The notes under the pieces: generated by a model | What the model saw: the letters and a program-made list of their open reading frames with translations, nothing else | Told to the model about the DNA's origin: nothing | Database searches by the model: none | Source: Mycobacterium sp. WUMAC-067 | GTDB taxonomy: Bacteria; Actinomycetota; Actinomycetes; Mycobacteriales; Mycobacteriaceae | Direction of reading: 5' to 3' | NCBI RefSeq assembly: GCF_020217485.1 | Contig: NZ_JAEKMI010000006.1 | Span: 1-64,000, forward strand | DNA: 64,000 nt | Translations under genes and position numbers: made by a program | In this document: piece by piece, positions 18,601 through 28,169 of the stretch | How the letters are laid out: every line of letters starts with the position of its first letter | Numbering within the stretch: the stretch's first letter is position 1

Positions 18601-18911
18601 CGTGTCAGCGACCGTTCGGCCACCAGAACGGCGTCGACGAGACACCGAAATGGCGCATCCTGCCCGACCGGTTCGGCGCCGAGGCCAACTCGCCCGTGAT
18701 GGACAACAACGGCGGCGGCCCGCTGGGCGTAACCGAGCTGCTGGCGAAGGCGACCACGATGGCCACCTATTTGAAGGACGACTGGTCCCGCGACTGGGGC
18801 TCGCTGCAGCGGTTGACGCCGTATTACCCCGGCGCGCAACCCGCCGACCTGCTCCTGGGGACGGCGACGCGCAGCGGCCTGTGGAACCCGGCGCCGCTGC
18901 GCAAGACCTAG
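15633..18911 (+). CDS. embC: Arabinosyltransferase EmbC
   Basis: A 1092-residue GT-C enzyme (GT53), orthologue of Rv3793, that extends the arabinan of lipoarabinomannan on the periplasmic face. After an N-terminal membrane helix and periplasmic jelly-roll, the catalytic acidic pair lies in NTSDDGYILTMAR (Asp296, Asp297), followed by a helix bundle and C-terminal carbohydrate-binding domains from about residue 720. The conserved [23 protein letters not shown] and DWSRDWGSL segments are all present. It starts six bases after aftA. In H37Rv it is followed directly by embA; here three unrelated genes lie in between. Confidence 0.95.
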   Translation: MSTETTPQTGPHTAEELASSTVQATEANHRIARLIASVAGLLGVLLAIATPLLPVDQTTAQLNWPQNGTFGSVEAPLIGYVATDLNITVPCQAAAGLTGGGNAGKTVLLSTVPKQAPTAVDRGLLIVRANDELVLVVRNVPVVSAPLSQVLGPACQRLTFTAHADRVTAEFVGLTQGPNSEHPGSPLRGEKSGYDFRPQIVGVFTDLSGPTPPGLSFSATVDTRYSSSPTPLKMAAMILGLVLTAASLVALHRLDTADGTRHRRFLPARWWSLGGLDALVIAVLVWWHFVGANTSDDGYILTMARVSEHAGYMANYYRWFGTPEAPFGWYYDLLALWAHVSTTSIWMRLPTLVMALTCWWVISREVMPRLGHAVKQNRAAAWTAAGTFLAVWLPLDNGLRPEPIIALGILLTWCSVERAVATSRLLPVAIACIIGALTLFSGPTGIASIGALLVAIGPLRTILHRRIKRFGALPLALPLLAAVTVTAILIFRDQTLAGEVQATMLKRAVGPSLSWFDEHIRYERLFMASPDGSVARRFAVLALVLALGVTVAMSLRKGRIPGTAAGPSRRIVGITIISFVAMMFTPTKWTHHFGVFAGLAGPLGALAAVAVTAVAMRSRRNRTVYAAVVLFLVALSFASVNGWWYVSNFGVPWSNAFPAWHYAFATALLGLTVVVLLLAAWFHFVAPENGPAKTRLGARVAGIIQSPLAIATWVLVVFEVASLTLAMTDQYPAWSVGRSNLQALTGKTCGLAEDVLVEQDPNAGMLSPVGASAADALGAGLSEAFTPNGIPADVRADPVMERPGDRSFVNDEEKTGSNQAGTEGGTTPAPGINGSSAQLPFSLDPARTPVLGSWRAGIQIPAHLRSGWYRLPARDQAGPLLVVSASGRFDPREVQVQWATDEQAASGRPGGSFQFADVGASPAWRNLRLALSAIPRNATQIRLVADDEDLAPQHWIALTPPRIPRLRTLQDVVGSADPVFLDWLVGLAFPCQRPFGHQNGVDETPKWRILPDRFGAEANSPVMDNNGGGPLGVTELLAKATTMATYLKDDWSRDWGSLQRLTPYYPGAQPADLLLGTATRSGLWNPAPLRKT

Positions 18912-18947
18912 ATCCCGCGCGAGCACGGCCCTTGTGCGGCACCATCG

Positions 18948-18963
18948 GTAAGTCTATGCTTAC
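18948..18963 (+). promoter_or_regulatory. Inverted-repeat operator overlapping the ArsR-gene promoter
   Basis: GTAAG (18948-18952), six-base spacer, CTTAC (18959-18963) form an inverted repeat. A -10 element TATGCT (18955-18960) lies inside it and places the start of transcription at or beside GTG 18969, so the gene is probably leaderless. An ArsR-family protein bound here would occlude RNA polymerase, which suggests autorepression of the three-gene cassette. Confidence 0.6.
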
Positions 18964-18968
18964 GGTTC

Positions 18969-19292
18969 GTGAGCACTTACCAAACCGCTGACGCGTGGCT
19001 GGCGTTGGCGGACGGGACGCGGCGGGCGATCGTGGAACGGCTCGCGCACGGCCCGTCGGCGGTCGGTGAGTTGGCGCGCGACCTGCCGGTCAGCAGACCC
19101 GCCGTGTCACAACACCTCAAGGTGCTCAAGTCCGCCGGGCTGGTGCGCGACCGGGCCGCGGGAACCCGCCGCGTCTATCAGCTCGACCCCACCGGTCTCG
19201 AGGCGCTCCGCGCCGACCTCGACCGGTTCTGGACCCAAGCGCTCGCCGGCTATGCGCGGACCATCGACGAGACCAGCGAAGGATCGACATGA
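18969..19292 (+). CDS. ArsR/SmtB-family winged-helix repressor
   Basis: A 107-residue ArsR-type regulator. The winged helix is clear: RRAIVERLAHGPSAVGELAR, then recognition helix VSRPAVSQHLKVLKSAGLV and wing RDRAAGTRRVYQLDP. No Cys or His metal-site pattern typical of SmtB or ArsR is visible, so it more likely belongs to the metal-independent subgroup often paired with SRPBCC proteins. It is first of three genes overlapping by ATGA (19289-19292 and 19774-19777), and its own promoter carries an inverted repeat. The cassette interrupts embC-embA. Confidence 0.9.
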   Translation: MSTYQTADAWLALADGTRRAIVERLAHGPSAVGELARDLPVSRPAVSQHLKVLKSAGLVRDRAAGTRRVYQLDPTGLEALRADLDRFWTQALAGYARTIDETSEGST

Positions 19293-19777
19293 CACTCCAG
19301 CGGACGCCCAACGTCACCCACCACGTCGTCGTCAACGCCGCCATCGAGCGCGCGTTCACGGTCTTCACCCAGCAATTCGGCGCGTTCAAGCCGCGCGAGC
19401 ACAACCTGCTCGCCGTCCCGATCGCCGAGACCGTGTTCGAGCCCCGCGTGGGCGGCCACATCTACGACCGCGGCGTGGACGGCAGCGTCTGCCGGTGGGC
19501 GCGCATCCTGGCCTACGAGCCGCCGCATCGCGTGGTGTTCAGCTGGGACATCGGCCCGACGTGGCAGCTGGAAGCCGACCCGGCCAAGACCAGCGAGGTC
19601 GAAGTCCGCTTCACCGCGCAGGCCGACCAGCGCACCCGGGTGGACGTCGAACACCGCCATCTCGACCGCCACGGGCCGGGCTGGCCCTCGGTGGCCGACG
19701 GTGTCGACGGCGACGCGGGCTGGCCGCTCTACCTGGGCCGCTACGCCGACCTGTTGAGCGGCGGTGACCCGCGATGA
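19289..19777 (+). CDS. SRPBCC / AHSA1-like domain protein
   Basis: A 162-residue single-domain protein of the START-like SRPBCC superfamily, AHSA1/YndB type. Signs are the N-terminal VVVNAAIERAFTVFT (first strand and helix), EPRVGGHIYDRG, and ILAYEPPHRVVFSWDIG. These domains bind hydrophobic ligands; the ligand here is unknown. ArsR-SRPBCC pairs are common in actinobacteria and the ligand may be the signal that controls the repressor (inference). It overlaps both neighbours by ATGA and is therefore translationally coupled. Confidence 0.85.
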   Translation: MTLQRTPNVTHHVVVNAAIERAFTVFTQQFGAFKPREHNLLAVPIAETVFEPRVGGHIYDRGVDGSVCRWARILAYEPPHRVVFSWDIGPTWQLEADPAKTSEVEVRFTAQADQRTRVDVEHRHLDRHGPGWPSVADGVDGDAGWPLYLGRYADLLSGGDPR

Positions 19778-20397
19778 CCGCCGACCTGATGCCCATGGCC
19801 CGCGCCGAGCGGGCGGACCTGGCCGACTTCCTGGCCACGCTTGAGCCGCAGGACTGGGAGGCGCCCAGCCTGTGCACGCGGTGGAGCGTGAAAGACGTTG
19901 TCGCGCATGTGATCAGCTACGAGGAGCTCGGCCCCCTGGGGCTGCTGAAACGCTTTGCGAAGGGCCGGGTGGTGCGGGCCAACCAGGTGGGCGTCGACGA
20001 ATTCGCGAAACTGACCCCGCAACAATTGCTGGAATTCCTGCGCGGCCACCTCCAACCACGCGGCCTGACAGCGGGTTTCGGGGGAATGATCGCGCTCGTC
20101 GACGGCACGATCCATCACCAGGACATCCGCCGCGCGCTGGACCGGCCGCGCGAGGTGCCGCCCGAGCGGCTCGCGCGGATCCTTCCCCTGGTGCCGGGCA
20201 ACCCCAGGCTCGGCGCGGGACGACGGATCAGGGGTCTGCGCCTGCGCGCCACCGACCTCGAGTGGACGCACGGCGACGGGCCCGAAGTGACCGGCCCCGC
20301 CGAGGCGCTACTCATGGCGATGTCCGGGCACCCGGCCGCACTCGCCGACCTCGGCGGACCCGGGCACGCGACGCTGGCGGACCGGCTCGGCGGATAA
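19774..20397 (+). CDS. Mycothiol-dependent maleylpyruvate isomerase-family (DinB-like) protein
   Basis: A 207-residue protein of the DinB-like/MDMPI N-terminal family. Typical features are ERADLADFLATLEPQDWEAPSLCTRWSVKDVVAHV, with a predicted metal-ligand His45, and GTIHHQDIRRAL, with the second histidine pair and the DIRR motif. Members are often mycothiol-linked transferases or isomerases, but substrate cannot be told. It is third in the ArsR cassette, and its stop lies 57 bp before embA, which has its own promoter. Confidence 0.82.
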   Translation: MTADLMPMARAERADLADFLATLEPQDWEAPSLCTRWSVKDVVAHVISYEELGPLGLLKRFAKGRVVRANQVGVDEFAKLTPQQLLEFLRGHLQPRGLTAGFGGMIALVDGTIHHQDIRRALDRPREVPPERLARILPLVPGNPRLGAGRRIRGLRLRATDLEWTHGDGPEVTGPAEALLMAMSGHPAALADLGGPGHATLADRLGG

Positions 20398-20440
20398 CGA
20401 TTCGCGGCCCCGCGTCCCGATGGCGCAAAGCCGCGTCGCT

Positions 20441-20446
20441 TACGAT
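20441..20446 (+). promoter_or_regulatory. Predicted embA promoter (-10 TACGAT)
   Basis: TACGAT fits TANNNT and ends eight bases before GTG 20455, predicting a leaderless or nearly leaderless embAB transcript. In M. tuberculosis the embC-embA intergenic region also holds an embA promoter, where mutations linked to ethambutol resistance occur. Having its own promoter means the inserted cassette need not silence embAB. Confidence 0.55.
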
Positions 20447-20454
20447 CGAGCCTC

Positions 20455-23400
20455 GTGCCCCACGACCGTAATGAGCGATCGCAGCGGATCCCACGATCGG
20501 TGGCCGCGGTCGCGGGAGTCGTGGGTCTGTTCCTGTGTCTTCTGGTCCCGGTGCTTCCGGCGACGCAGACCACGGCGACGGTGCTGTGGCCGCAGGGCAC
20601 CGTGGACGGGCACGTCAGCCAGATCACCGCGCCCCTGGTGTCGGGGGCGCCGCGCGCCCTGGACATCTCCATTCCCTGCCCGGACATCGCCACCCTGCCC
20701 GCCAACGGGGGTTTGGTGGTCTCGACCCTGCCGCCCGGCGGGATGGACGCCGGGAAGAACGGGCTGTTCGTGCGGGCCAACAAGGACGTCGTCGTGGTGG
20801 CGTTCCGCGACACCGTCGCGGCGGTGGCGCAGCGCTCGGCCATCGCCGCCGGGGCCTGCACCGTGCTGCACGCCTGGGCCGGCGTCGGGGCGGCCGGCGC
20901 CGAATTCGTCGGCATACCCGGCGCCTCCGGGGTCCTGCCGGCCGAGAAGAAGCCACAGGTCGGCGGGATCTTCACCGACCTGAAGGTGCCGGCCGGGCCC
21001 GGGCTGTCGGCCCGGGTCGACATCGACACCCGATTCATCACCGCGCCCACCGCCGTCAAGAAGATCGTGATGGTGCTGGGCCTGCTCTCCGTGCTGACGG
21101 CCGTCATCGCGCTCGCGGTGCTGGACCGCCGCAGCCGCGGCGGCGGCACGCTGCTCAACTGGCGCTCCCCCATCGCCTGGCTCTCCAGGTACCGGCCCGG
21201 CACCCACCTGGGCAACTGGCGGCGCGTCGGGCTGGCGACCTGGATCGCCGACGCCGGGGTGATCGCGACCCTGTTGCTGTGGCACGTCATCGGCGCCACC
21301 ACCTCGGACGACGGCTACAACCTGACCATCGCCCGCGTCGCCCCCCGCGCCGGTTACGTCGCCAACTACTACCGCTACTTCGGCACCACCGACGCCCCCT
21401 TCGACTGGTATCTCGGGGTGCTGTCCAAGCTCGCCTCGGTGAGCACGGCCGGCGTCTGGATGCGGCTACCCGCCACCCTGGCCGGGATCGGCTGCTGGAT
21501 GATCATCAGCCATTGGATGCTGCGCCGGCTGGGCCCCGGCCGGGGCGGCCTCGCGGCCAACCGCGTCGCCGTCTTCACCGCGGGCGCGGTGTTCGTCGCG
21601 GCCTGGCTGCCGTTCAACAACGGGCTGCGGCCCGAACCGCTGATCGCCCTCGGGGTCCTGATCACTTGGATGCTGGTGGAACGCGCGATCGCGCTGCGCC
21701 GGCTCGCCCCGGCGGCGGTGGCCATCGTCGTGGCGCTGCTGAGCGCGACGCTGGCGCCGCAGGGATTGATCGCCGTCGCCGCCCTGCTGACCGGGGCCCG
21801 GGCCGTCGCCCAGACGATCCGGCGCCGCCGGGCGACCGACGGACTGCTGGCTCCGCTGGCGGTGCTCGGGGCGTCGCTCTCGGTGATCCTCGTGGTGGTG
21901 TTCCGCAGCCAGACGCTGGCCACGGTGCTGGAGTCGGCCCGCATCAAATACAAGGTCGGGCCGACGATCGCCTGGTACCAGGACTGGCTGCGCTATTACT
22001 TCCTCACCGTCGAGTCCAACCCCGACGGGTCGATGGCGCGGCGGTTCGCGGTGCTGATCCTGCTGCTGTGCCTGTTCGGGATGCTCGTCATCCTGCTGCG
22101 CCGCGGCCACGTGCCCGGCGTGGCCAGCGGCCCGGCCTGGCGGCTGATCGGCACCACGGCGATCGGCCTGCTGCTCGTGACGTTCACCCCGACGAAGTGG
22201 GCGATTCAGTTCGGCGCCTTCGCGGGACTGGCCGGGGCGCTGGGCGCGGTCACCGCGTTCGCCTGCTCGCGGATCGGCCTGCACAACCGCCGCAACCTGA
22301 CGCTGTACGTGACGGCGCTGCTGTTCGTGCTGGCCTGGGCCACCTCGGGCATCAACGGCTGGTTCTACGTCGGCAACTACGGGGTGCCGTGGTACGACAT
22401 CCAACCGGTCATCGCCAGCCACCCGGTGACCTCGATGTTCCTGACGCTGTCGATCATCACCGGGCTGCTGGCCGCCTGGCAGCACTTCCGGATGGACTAC
22501 GCCGGGCACACCGAGGTCAAGGACAACCGGCGCAACCGCGTCCTGGCGTCGACCCCGCTGCTGGTGGTCGCGACCATCATGGTCGTCGGCGAGGTCGCCT
22601 CGCTGACCAAGGGCGCGGTGTTCCGCTACCCGCTCTACACCGCCGGCAAGGCCAACCTCGCCGCGATCAGCTCGGGGCTGTCCCCCAGCAGCTGCGCGAT
22701 GGCCGACGACGTGCTGGCCGAACCCGACCCCAACGCCGGCATGTTGCCGCCGGCGCCGGGCCAGACCTTCGGCCCCGACGGTCCGCTCGGCGGCGTGAAT
22801 CCGGTGGGCTTCAAACCCGAAGGCGTGGGCGAGGATCTGCAATCCGACCCGGTAGTGACCAAGCCGGGGCTGGTCAACTCCGACGCCTCCCCGAACAAGC
22901 CCAACGTCGCCTACAGCGATTCCGCGGGCACCGCCGGCGGCAAGGGCCCGGTCGGGGTCAACGGCTCCCACGCGGCGCTGCCGTTCGGGCTGGACCCGGC
23001 CCGCACCCCGGTGATGGGCAGCTACGGCGAAAACTCGCTGGCCGCCACGGCCACCTCGGCCTGGTACCAGCTGCCCGCCCGTACCGCCGACCGGCCGTTG
23101 GTGGTGGTCTCCGCCGCCGGCGCGATCTGGTCCTACAAAGAGGACGGCACCTTCACCTACGGCCAATCCCTGAAGCTGCAATGGGGCGTCACCCGCCCGG
23201 ACGGCACCACCCAGCCGCTGGCCGAGGTGCAACCGATCGACATCGGCCCCCAGCCGGCATGGCGCAACCTGCGCTTCCCACTGACCTGGGCGCCGCCGGA
23301 GGCGAACGTGGCGCGCATCGTCGCCTACGACCCGAACCTGAGCTCCGACCAATGGTTCGCGTTCACACCGCCGCGGGTGCCGGTGCTGGAAACCCTGCAG

Positions 23401-23781
23401 CAGCTGGTCGGGTCGCAGACGCCGGTGTTGATGGACATCGCGACCGCGGCCAACTTCCCGTGCCAGCGGCCGTTCGCCGAACACCTTGGCGTTGCCGAAC
23501 TTCCGGGGTACCGCATCCTTCCCGACCGCAAGCAGACGGCGGCGTCGTCGAACCTGTGGCAGTCCAGCGAGGCGGGCGGGCCGTTCCTGTTCGCCCAGGC
23601 GTTGCTGCGCACCTCGACGATCTCGACGTACCTGCGCGGCGACTGGTATCGCGACTGGGGATCCGTGGAGCAGTACTTCCGGTTGGTGCCGGCTGATCAA
23701 GCGCCGGACGCCGTGATCGAACAGGGTGTGATGACAGTGCACGGCTGGAGCCGGCAGGGACCGATTCGGGCACTGCCATGA
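20455..23781 (+). CDS. embA: Arabinosyltransferase EmbA
   Basis: A 1108-residue GT-C enzyme, orthologue of Rv3794, which works with EmbB as a complex to make the branched arabinan of arabinogalactan. The catalytic acidic pair is in [13 protein letters not shown] (Asp285, Asp286). It has an N-terminal helix, periplasmic jelly-roll, helix bundle and C-terminal carbohydrate-binding domain (from about 740), with [24 protein letters not shown] and [13 protein letters not shown] conserved. GTG 20455 is set by the leaderless promoter and by [14 protein letters not shown]. It overlaps embB by ATGA (23778-23781). Confidence 0.95.
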   Translation: MPHDRNERSQRIPRSVAAVAGVVGLFLCLLVPVLPATQTTATVLWPQGTVDGHVSQITAPLVSGAPRALDISIPCPDIATLPANGGLVVSTLPPGGMDAGKNGLFVRANKDVVVVAFRDTVAAVAQRSAIAAGACTVLHAWAGVGAAGAEFVGIPGASGVLPAEKKPQVGGIFTDLKVPAGPGLSARVDIDTRFITAPTAVKKIVMVLGLLSVLTAVIALAVLDRRSRGGGTLLNWRSPIAWLSRYRPGTHLGNWRRVGLATWIADAGVIATLLLWHVIGATTSDDGYNLTIARVAPRAGYVANYYRYFGTTDAPFDWYLGVLSKLASVSTAGVWMRLPATLAGIGCWMIISHWMLRRLGPGRGGLAANRVAVFTAGAVFVAAWLPFNNGLRPEPLIALGVLITWMLVERAIALRRLAPAAVAIVVALLSATLAPQGLIAVAALLTGARAVAQTIRRRRATDGLLAPLAVLGASLSVILVVVFRSQTLATVLESARIKYKVGPTIAWYQDWLRYYFLTVESNPDGSMARRFAVLILLLCLFGMLVILLRRGHVPGVASGPAWRLIGTTAIGLLLVTFTPTKWAIQFGAFAGLAGALGAVTAFACSRIGLHNRRNLTLYVTALLFVLAWATSGINGWFYVGNYGVPWYDIQPVIASHPVTSMFLTLSIITGLLAAWQHFRMDYAGHTEVKDNRRNRVLASTPLLVVATIMVVGEVASLTKGAVFRYPLYTAGKANLAAISSGLSPSSCAMADDVLAEPDPNAGMLPPAPGQTFGPDGPLGGVNPVGFKPEGVGEDLQSDPVVTKPGLVNSDASPNKPNVAYSDSAGTAGGKGPVGVNGSHAALPFGLDPARTPVMGSYGENSLAATATSAWYQLPARTADRPLVVVSAAGAIWSYKEDGTFTYGQSLKLQWGVTRPDGTTQPLAEVQPIDIGPQPAWRNLRFPLTWAPPEANVARIVAYDPNLSSDQWFAFTPPRVPVLETLQQLVGSQTPVLMDIATAANFPCQRPFAEHLGVAELPGYRILPDRKQTAASSNLWQSSEAGGPFLFAQALLRTSTISTYLRGDWYRDWGSVEQYFRLVPADQAPDAVIEQGVMTVHGWSRQGPIRALP

Positions 23782-26700
23782 GCGCGCCGAGGATGCGCGA
23801 CGACGTGCGAATGACGCGCTGGGTGGCGACGATTGCCGGCCTGATCGGGTTCGTGCTGTCCGTCGCCACCCCGCTGCTGCCCGTCGTGCAGACCACCGCG
23901 GCGCTGAACTGGCCCCAGAACGGACAGCTGAACAGCGTTACGGCCCCGCTGATTTCGCTGACCCCGGTCGACATGACCGCCACCGTGCCCTGCGCGCTGG
24001 TGCGCGACCTGCCGCCCGAAGGCGGGGTGATCCTGGGCACCGGGCCCAAGAAGGGCAAGGACGCCGCGCTCAACGCGCTGTTCGTCGTCGTCAACGGCAA
24101 GCGCGTCGACGTCACCGACCGCAATGTGGTGATCGCCAGCGTGTCTCGGGAGCAGGCAAGCTCTGACCAATGCCGGCGCATCGAGATCACTTCGACAAAA
24201 GCCGGCACCTTCGCCGCCTTTGTCGGACTCAATGATTCGGCGGGCAGACCGATCGGCGGCGGATTTCCCGACCCGAACCTGCGCCCACAGATCGTCGGGG
24301 TGTTCACCGACCTGAGCGGCCCGGCGCCGGCCGGGTTGAAGCTGTCGGCGACCATCGACACCCGGTTCTCCACCACCCCAACCACTTTGAAGCTGGTCGC
24401 GATGGTGGCGGCGATCGTGGCGACCATCGTTGCGCTGGTCGCGTTGTGGCGACTCGACCAGCTGGATGGACGTCGGATGCGCCGGCTCATTCCGGCGAAC
24501 TGGCGCACGTTCACGCTCGCCGATGTCGCGGTGATCTTCGGGTTCGTGCTCTGGCACGTGATCGGGGCGAACTCGTCCGACGACGGCTACATCCTCGGCA
24601 TGGCCCGGGTGGCCGACCGCGCCGGCTACATGTCGAACTACTTCCGCTGGTTCGGCAGCCCCGAGGACCCGTTCGGCTGGTACTACAACCTCCTGGCGCT
24701 GATGACCCACGTCAGCGACGCCAGCCTGTGGATGCGGTTGCCGGACCTGGTCGCCGGAATTGTGTGCTGGCTGTTGCTTTCCCGTGAGGTGCTGCCGCGA
24801 CTGGGGCCCGCGGTGGCCGCCAGCAAGCCGGCGAACTGGGCGGCGGGCATGGTGTTGCTGACGGCGTGGATGCCGTTCGACAACGGCCTGCGTCCCGAAC
24901 CGATCATCGCGCTCGGCTCGCTGGTCACCTACGTCCTGATCGAACGCTCCATGCGGTACAGCCGGCTGACTCCCGCGGCGCTGGCGGTCATCACCGCCGC
25001 CTTCACGCTCGGTGTGCAGCCCACCGGCCTGATCGCCGTGGCCGCCTTGGTCGCCGGTGGCCGTCCGATCCTGCGCATCTTGGTCCGACGTCATCGCCTG
25101 GTGGGCACGTGGCCTCTGGTGGCGCCCATGCTGGCCGCCGGCACGGTCATCCTGACCGTCGTGTTCGCCGACCAGACCCTGCGGGCGGTGTTGGAAGCCA
25201 CCAGGATTCGGACCGCGATCGGGCCCAGCCAGGCGTGGTACACGGAGAACCTGCGCTACTACTATCTGATCCTGCCCACCGTCGACGGCTCGCTGTCGCG
25301 CCGGTTCGGCTTCCTGATCACCGCGCTGTGCCTGTTCACGGCCGTGTTCATCATGTTGCGGCGCAAGCGTGTTCCCGGCGTGGCCCGCGGCCCGGCGTGG
25401 CGGCTGATGGGCGTCATCTTCGGCACCATGTTCTTCCTGATGTTCACGCCCACCAAGTGGGTGCACCACTTCGGCCTGTTCGCCGCGGTCGGGGCCGCGA
25501 TGGCCGCGCTGACCACCGTGCTGGTGTCGCCGGCGGTGCTGCGGTGGTCGCGGAACCGGATGGCGTTCCTGGCGGCGGTGCTGTTCCTGATGGCGCTGTG
25601 CTTCGCCACCACCAACGGCTGGTGGTACGTCTCCAGCTACGGCGTCCCGTTCAACAGCACCATGCCGAAGATCGGCGGAATCTCGGTCAGCACAATATTT
25701 TTCGCGTTGTTCGTGCTCGCCGTGCTGTACGCGATCTGGTTGCATTTCGCGGCGCGCAGCCACGGGGAGGGCCGGCTGGCCCGGGCACTGACGGCCGCGC
25801 CGGTGCCCATCGCGGCGGGATTCATGGCGCTGGTGTTCATCGCGTCGATGGTGGCCGGCATCGTGCGCCAGTACCCGACCTACTCAAACGCCTGGGATAA
25901 CCTGCGCGAGTTCAGCGGGGGCTGCGGGCTGGCCGACGACGTCCTCGTCGAGCCGGACAGCAACGTCGGCTATATGGCGCCGCTACCCGGCAACTACGGA
26001 CCGTTGGGGCCGCTGGGCGGTGAGCACCCGGTGGGATTCAGCCCGAACGGGGTGCCCGAACACATTGTCGCCGAGGCGGTTCGGATCACCCCGAACCAAC
26101 CCGGGACCGACTACGACTGGGACGCACCGACCAGGCTGAGCGCGCCGGGCGTCAACGGTTCGAAGGTGCCGCTGCCCTACGGCCTCGATCCCGATCGGGT
26201 TCCGCTGGCCGGCAGCTACACCACCGCGGCGCAACAGGAGAGCAGGCTCACCTCGGCGTGGTACCGGTTGCCCAAACCCGATGCCGGCCATCCGCTGGTC
26301 GTGGTGTCCGCCGCCGGCAAGATCGACGGCAACAGCGTGCTGCACCACCACACCGACGGCCAGAAGGTGGTGCTCGAGTACGGGCGTCCCGGGCCCGCGG
26401 GTGACACCGGAGCCGGCATCGTGCCCGCCGGGCGGCTGGTGCCCTACGACCTGAACGGCGAGCAGCCGAAGGCCTGGCGCAACCTGCGGTTCGCCCGCTC
26501 CGACATGCCCGCGGACGCGATCGCCGTGCGGGTGGTGGCCGAGGACCTGTCCCTGACGCCGGAGGACTGGATCGCGGTGACCCCGCCGCGGGTGCCGGAG
26601 ATGCGCTCGCTGCAGGAGTACGTCGGCTCGACGCAGCCGGTGCTGATGGACTGGGCGGTCGGATTGGCATTCCCCTGCCAGCAGCCGATGCTGCACGTCA

Positions 26701-26987
26701 ACGGCGTCACCGAGATCCCCAAATTCCGCATCACGCCGGACTACACGGCCAAGAAGATGGACACCGACACCTGGGAAGACGGCACCAACGGCGGGCTGCT
26801 GGGTATCACGGATCTGCTGCTGCGGGCCCACGTGATGTCGACGTACCTGTCCCACGACTGGGGCCGCGACTGGGGATCGCTGCGCAAGTTCGACACCATC
26901 GCCGACGCGCGTCCGGCGCAGCTCGATCTGCGCACCGCGACCCGCACCGGATGGTGGTCGCCGGGCCAGATCCGCATCAAGCCTTAA
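23778..26987 (+). CDS. embB: Arabinosyltransferase EmbB (ethambutol target)
   Basis: A 1069-residue GT-C enzyme, orthologue of Rv3795, partner of EmbA and main target of ethambutol. The catalytic pair is in [14 protein letters not shown] (Asp268, Asp269). The ethambutol-determining residues can be placed by gapless alignment: Met275 equals M. tuberculosis Met306, while Pro375 (CCG at 24900-24902) stands where M. tuberculosis has Gly406. The N-terminal region is about 30 residues shorter than the recalled H37Rv protein, largely because a loop before GMRRLIPA is missing. The start overlaps the embA stop. The C-terminal domain ends [20 protein letters not shown]. Confidence 0.95.
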   Translation: MSAPRMRDDVRMTRWVATIAGLIGFVLSVATPLLPVVQTTAALNWPQNGQLNSVTAPLISLTPVDMTATVPCALVRDLPPEGGVILGTGPKKGKDAALNALFVVVNGKRVDVTDRNVVIASVSREQASSDQCRRIEITSTKAGTFAAFVGLNDSAGRPIGGGFPDPNLRPQIVGVFTDLSGPAPAGLKLSATIDTRFSTTPTTLKLVAMVAAIVATIVALVALWRLDQLDGRRMRRLIPANWRTFTLADVAVIFGFVLWHVIGANSSDDGYILGMARVADRAGYMSNYFRWFGSPEDPFGWYYNLLALMTHVSDASLWMRLPDLVAGIVCWLLLSREVLPRLGPAVAASKPANWAAGMVLLTAWMPFDNGLRPEPIIALGSLVTYVLIERSMRYSRLTPAALAVITAAFTLGVQPTGLIAVAALVAGGRPILRILVRRHRLVGTWPLVAPMLAAGTVILTVVFADQTLRAVLEATRIRTAIGPSQAWYTENLRYYYLILPTVDGSLSRRFGFLITALCLFTAVFIMLRRKRVPGVARGPAWRLMGVIFGTMFFLMFTPTKWVHHFGLFAAVGAAMAALTTVLVSPAVLRWSRNRMAFLAAVLFLMALCFATTNGWWYVSSYGVPFNSTMPKIGGISVSTIFFALFVLAVLYAIWLHFAARSHGEGRLARALTAAPVPIAAGFMALVFIASMVAGIVRQYPTYSNAWDNLREFSGGCGLADDVLVEPDSNVGYMAPLPGNYGPLGPLGGEHPVGFSPNGVPEHIVAEAVRITPNQPGTDYDWDAPTRLSAPGVNGSKVPLPYGLDPDRVPLAGSYTTAAQQESRLTSAWYRLPKPDAGHPLVVVSAAGKIDGNSVLHHHTDGQKVVLEYGRPGPAGDTGAGIVPAGRLVPYDLNGEQPKAWRNLRFARSDMPADAIAVRVVAEDLSLTPEDWIAVTPPRVPEMRSLQEYVGSTQPVLMDWAVGLAFPCQQPMLHVNGVTEIPKFRITPDYTAKKMDTDTWEDGTNGGLLGITDLLLRAHVMSTYLSHDWGRDWGSLRKFDTIADARPAQLDLRTATRTGWWSPGQIRIKP

Positions 26988-27133
26988 CCGCGGCGCAAAA
27001 GGTTATTGTCGGCGACGTTAAATGGCGTGCCGCGGCCGTTTCTGATTGGTCGAATAGCCCACCGAATTAACGCCCGAGTAATTGTCGACCGAGGGTTTGA
27101 ATCGGCCAATTGCGGGACAATACTCATTCCGTA

Positions 27134-27149
27134 TGTGATCCAGTTCACA
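27134..27149 (+). promoter_or_regulatory. Perfect CRP-type binding site upstream of the secreted-protein/FHA/CRP trio
   Basis: TGTGATCCAGTTCACA matches the mycobacterial CRP (Rv3676) consensus TGTGA-N6-TCACA at every fixed position. It lies 21 bases before ATG 27171 in a 180-bp, comparatively AT-rich intergenic stretch after embB. No -10 element could be fixed with confidence, so activation versus repression is open; a site this close to the start codon suggests repression. Confidence 0.75.
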
Positions 27150-27170
27150 CTACGGAAAAGGGTGGCCCCC

Positions 27171-27686
27171 ATGGACACGCTGACACGGCTGAAAACCTGC
27201 GCCACCGCGGCCACGGTGCTGGTTTGGCCGGCCGCGACGTTCGCCATCGGCACGGCGGACGCCGAAGGCGCCGGCACCACCGTGGTTTTCGACGCCAAAC
27301 TTCGGCGTTGCGATTTCAGTCTGGTGAGTTTCGCGGTGCAGCAGCCCCACCCGTCGCTGGGGACGGGTTACGCCGTCGTCCACACGGCCGGGTCGAGGGT
27401 GGTCGCGGACGTCCATTTGGTGGACGCGCCGGAGCCCGGCACCCATTTCGACGTGGGGCTGATCCAGATGCCCCGCCCGGCCTCCGCCACGTGCGGGCCC
27501 GGCGATCCCGGGACCGCCTTCACCGGCCTGGACACCGACGGCGCGGGCAGTGCGAACGCGACCGTACAAGACAGCGTTCGGCCCGGCACGACCGGCGTTT
27601 GGGTGATCATCGAACAACCCAACCCCCACTCGCAGAGCCCGGCGGAGTTCTACACCTCCGAGTTCGTCGTGCCGGTGAGGGCGTAG
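27171..27686 (+). CDS. Small secreted protein of unknown function
   Basis: A 171-residue protein with an N-terminal signal sequence: KTCATAATVLVWPAATFAIG, with likely cleavage near residue 28-32 (ADAEG). The mature part is mostly beta-predicted with two cysteines (in LRRCDF and SATCGPG) that could form a disulfide. I recognise no catalytic motif. ATG 27171 follows AAAAGGG by about ten bases and a CRP-type site; the open frame continues upstream only to 27006 without supporting signals. Next comes a GarA-like gene 18 bp downstream, so the three genes are probably one operon. H37Rv has an unrelated gene (Rv3796) here. Confidence 0.75.
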   Translation: MDTLTRLKTCATAATVLVWPAATFAIGTADAEGAGTTVVFDAKLRRCDFSLVSFAVQQPHPSLGTGYAVVHTAGSRVVADVHLVDAPEPGTHFDVGLIQMPRPASATCGPGDPGTAFTGLDTDGAGSANATVQDSVRPGTTGVWVIIEQPNPHSQSPAEFYTSEFVVPVRA

Positions 27687-27704
27687 GTCGGATGAGGGGC
27701 GACG

Positions 27705-28163
27705 GTGTCGGCATCACAACGGGACACGCGGCAGCAGCGAATCGCGGCCGATGACGCCACCGGCGACCTGTCCGCGCTCCGCGGCTCCGCGCTGCCTGCC
27801 GAAGCTGCCCCCGAGGAAATCGACACGACGGCGGCGGTGGCCGAGGCGGCGGCGCTGGAGCGCGGCTCGGCCATGCTCGTGGTCAAGCGGGGTCCCAACG
27901 TCGGTTCGACGTTCGTCCTGAACCGGCCCCTGATGACCGCCGGACGCCACCCGGCCAGCGACATCTATCTCGACGACATCACGGTCAGCCGTCGGCATGC
28001 CGAAATCCGCAACGAGAACGGCGAATTCCTCCTCGTCGACCTCGGCAGCCTCAACGGCACCTATCGCAACCGTGAACCCGTCGACTCTGCGGTGCTGGCC
28101 GACGGCGACGTGCTGCAGGTCGGCAATTTCCGGCTCGTTTTCCTGACCGCCCCGACGCCGTGA
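27705..28163 (+). CDS. GarA-like FHA-domain protein (paralogue of Rv1827)
   Basis: A 152-residue protein closely resembling GarA (OdhI), the FHA switch that controls 2-oxoglutarate metabolism. The FHA domain spans about 55-145 with phosphothreonine-binding GRHPASD (80-86), SRRHAE (95-100) and GSLNGTY (114-120). The N-terminal tail carries IDTTAAV, whose Thr41-Thr42 resembles the ETTS site phosphorylated by PknB/PknG in GarA, though the context is weaker. The housekeeping garA lies elsewhere in mycobacterial genomes, so this is a second copy (inference). GTG 27705 is preceded by GAGGGG. It is followed by a CRP-type regulator after six bases. Confidence 0.85.
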   Translation: MSASQRDTRQQRIAADDATGDLSALRGSALPAEAAPEEIDTTAAVAEAAALERGSAMLVVKRGPNVGSTFVLNRPLMTAGRHPASDIYLDDITVSRRHAEIRNENGEFLLVDLGSLNGTYRNREPVDSAVLADGDVLQVGNFRLVFLTAPTP

Positions 28164-28169
28164 TCCACG

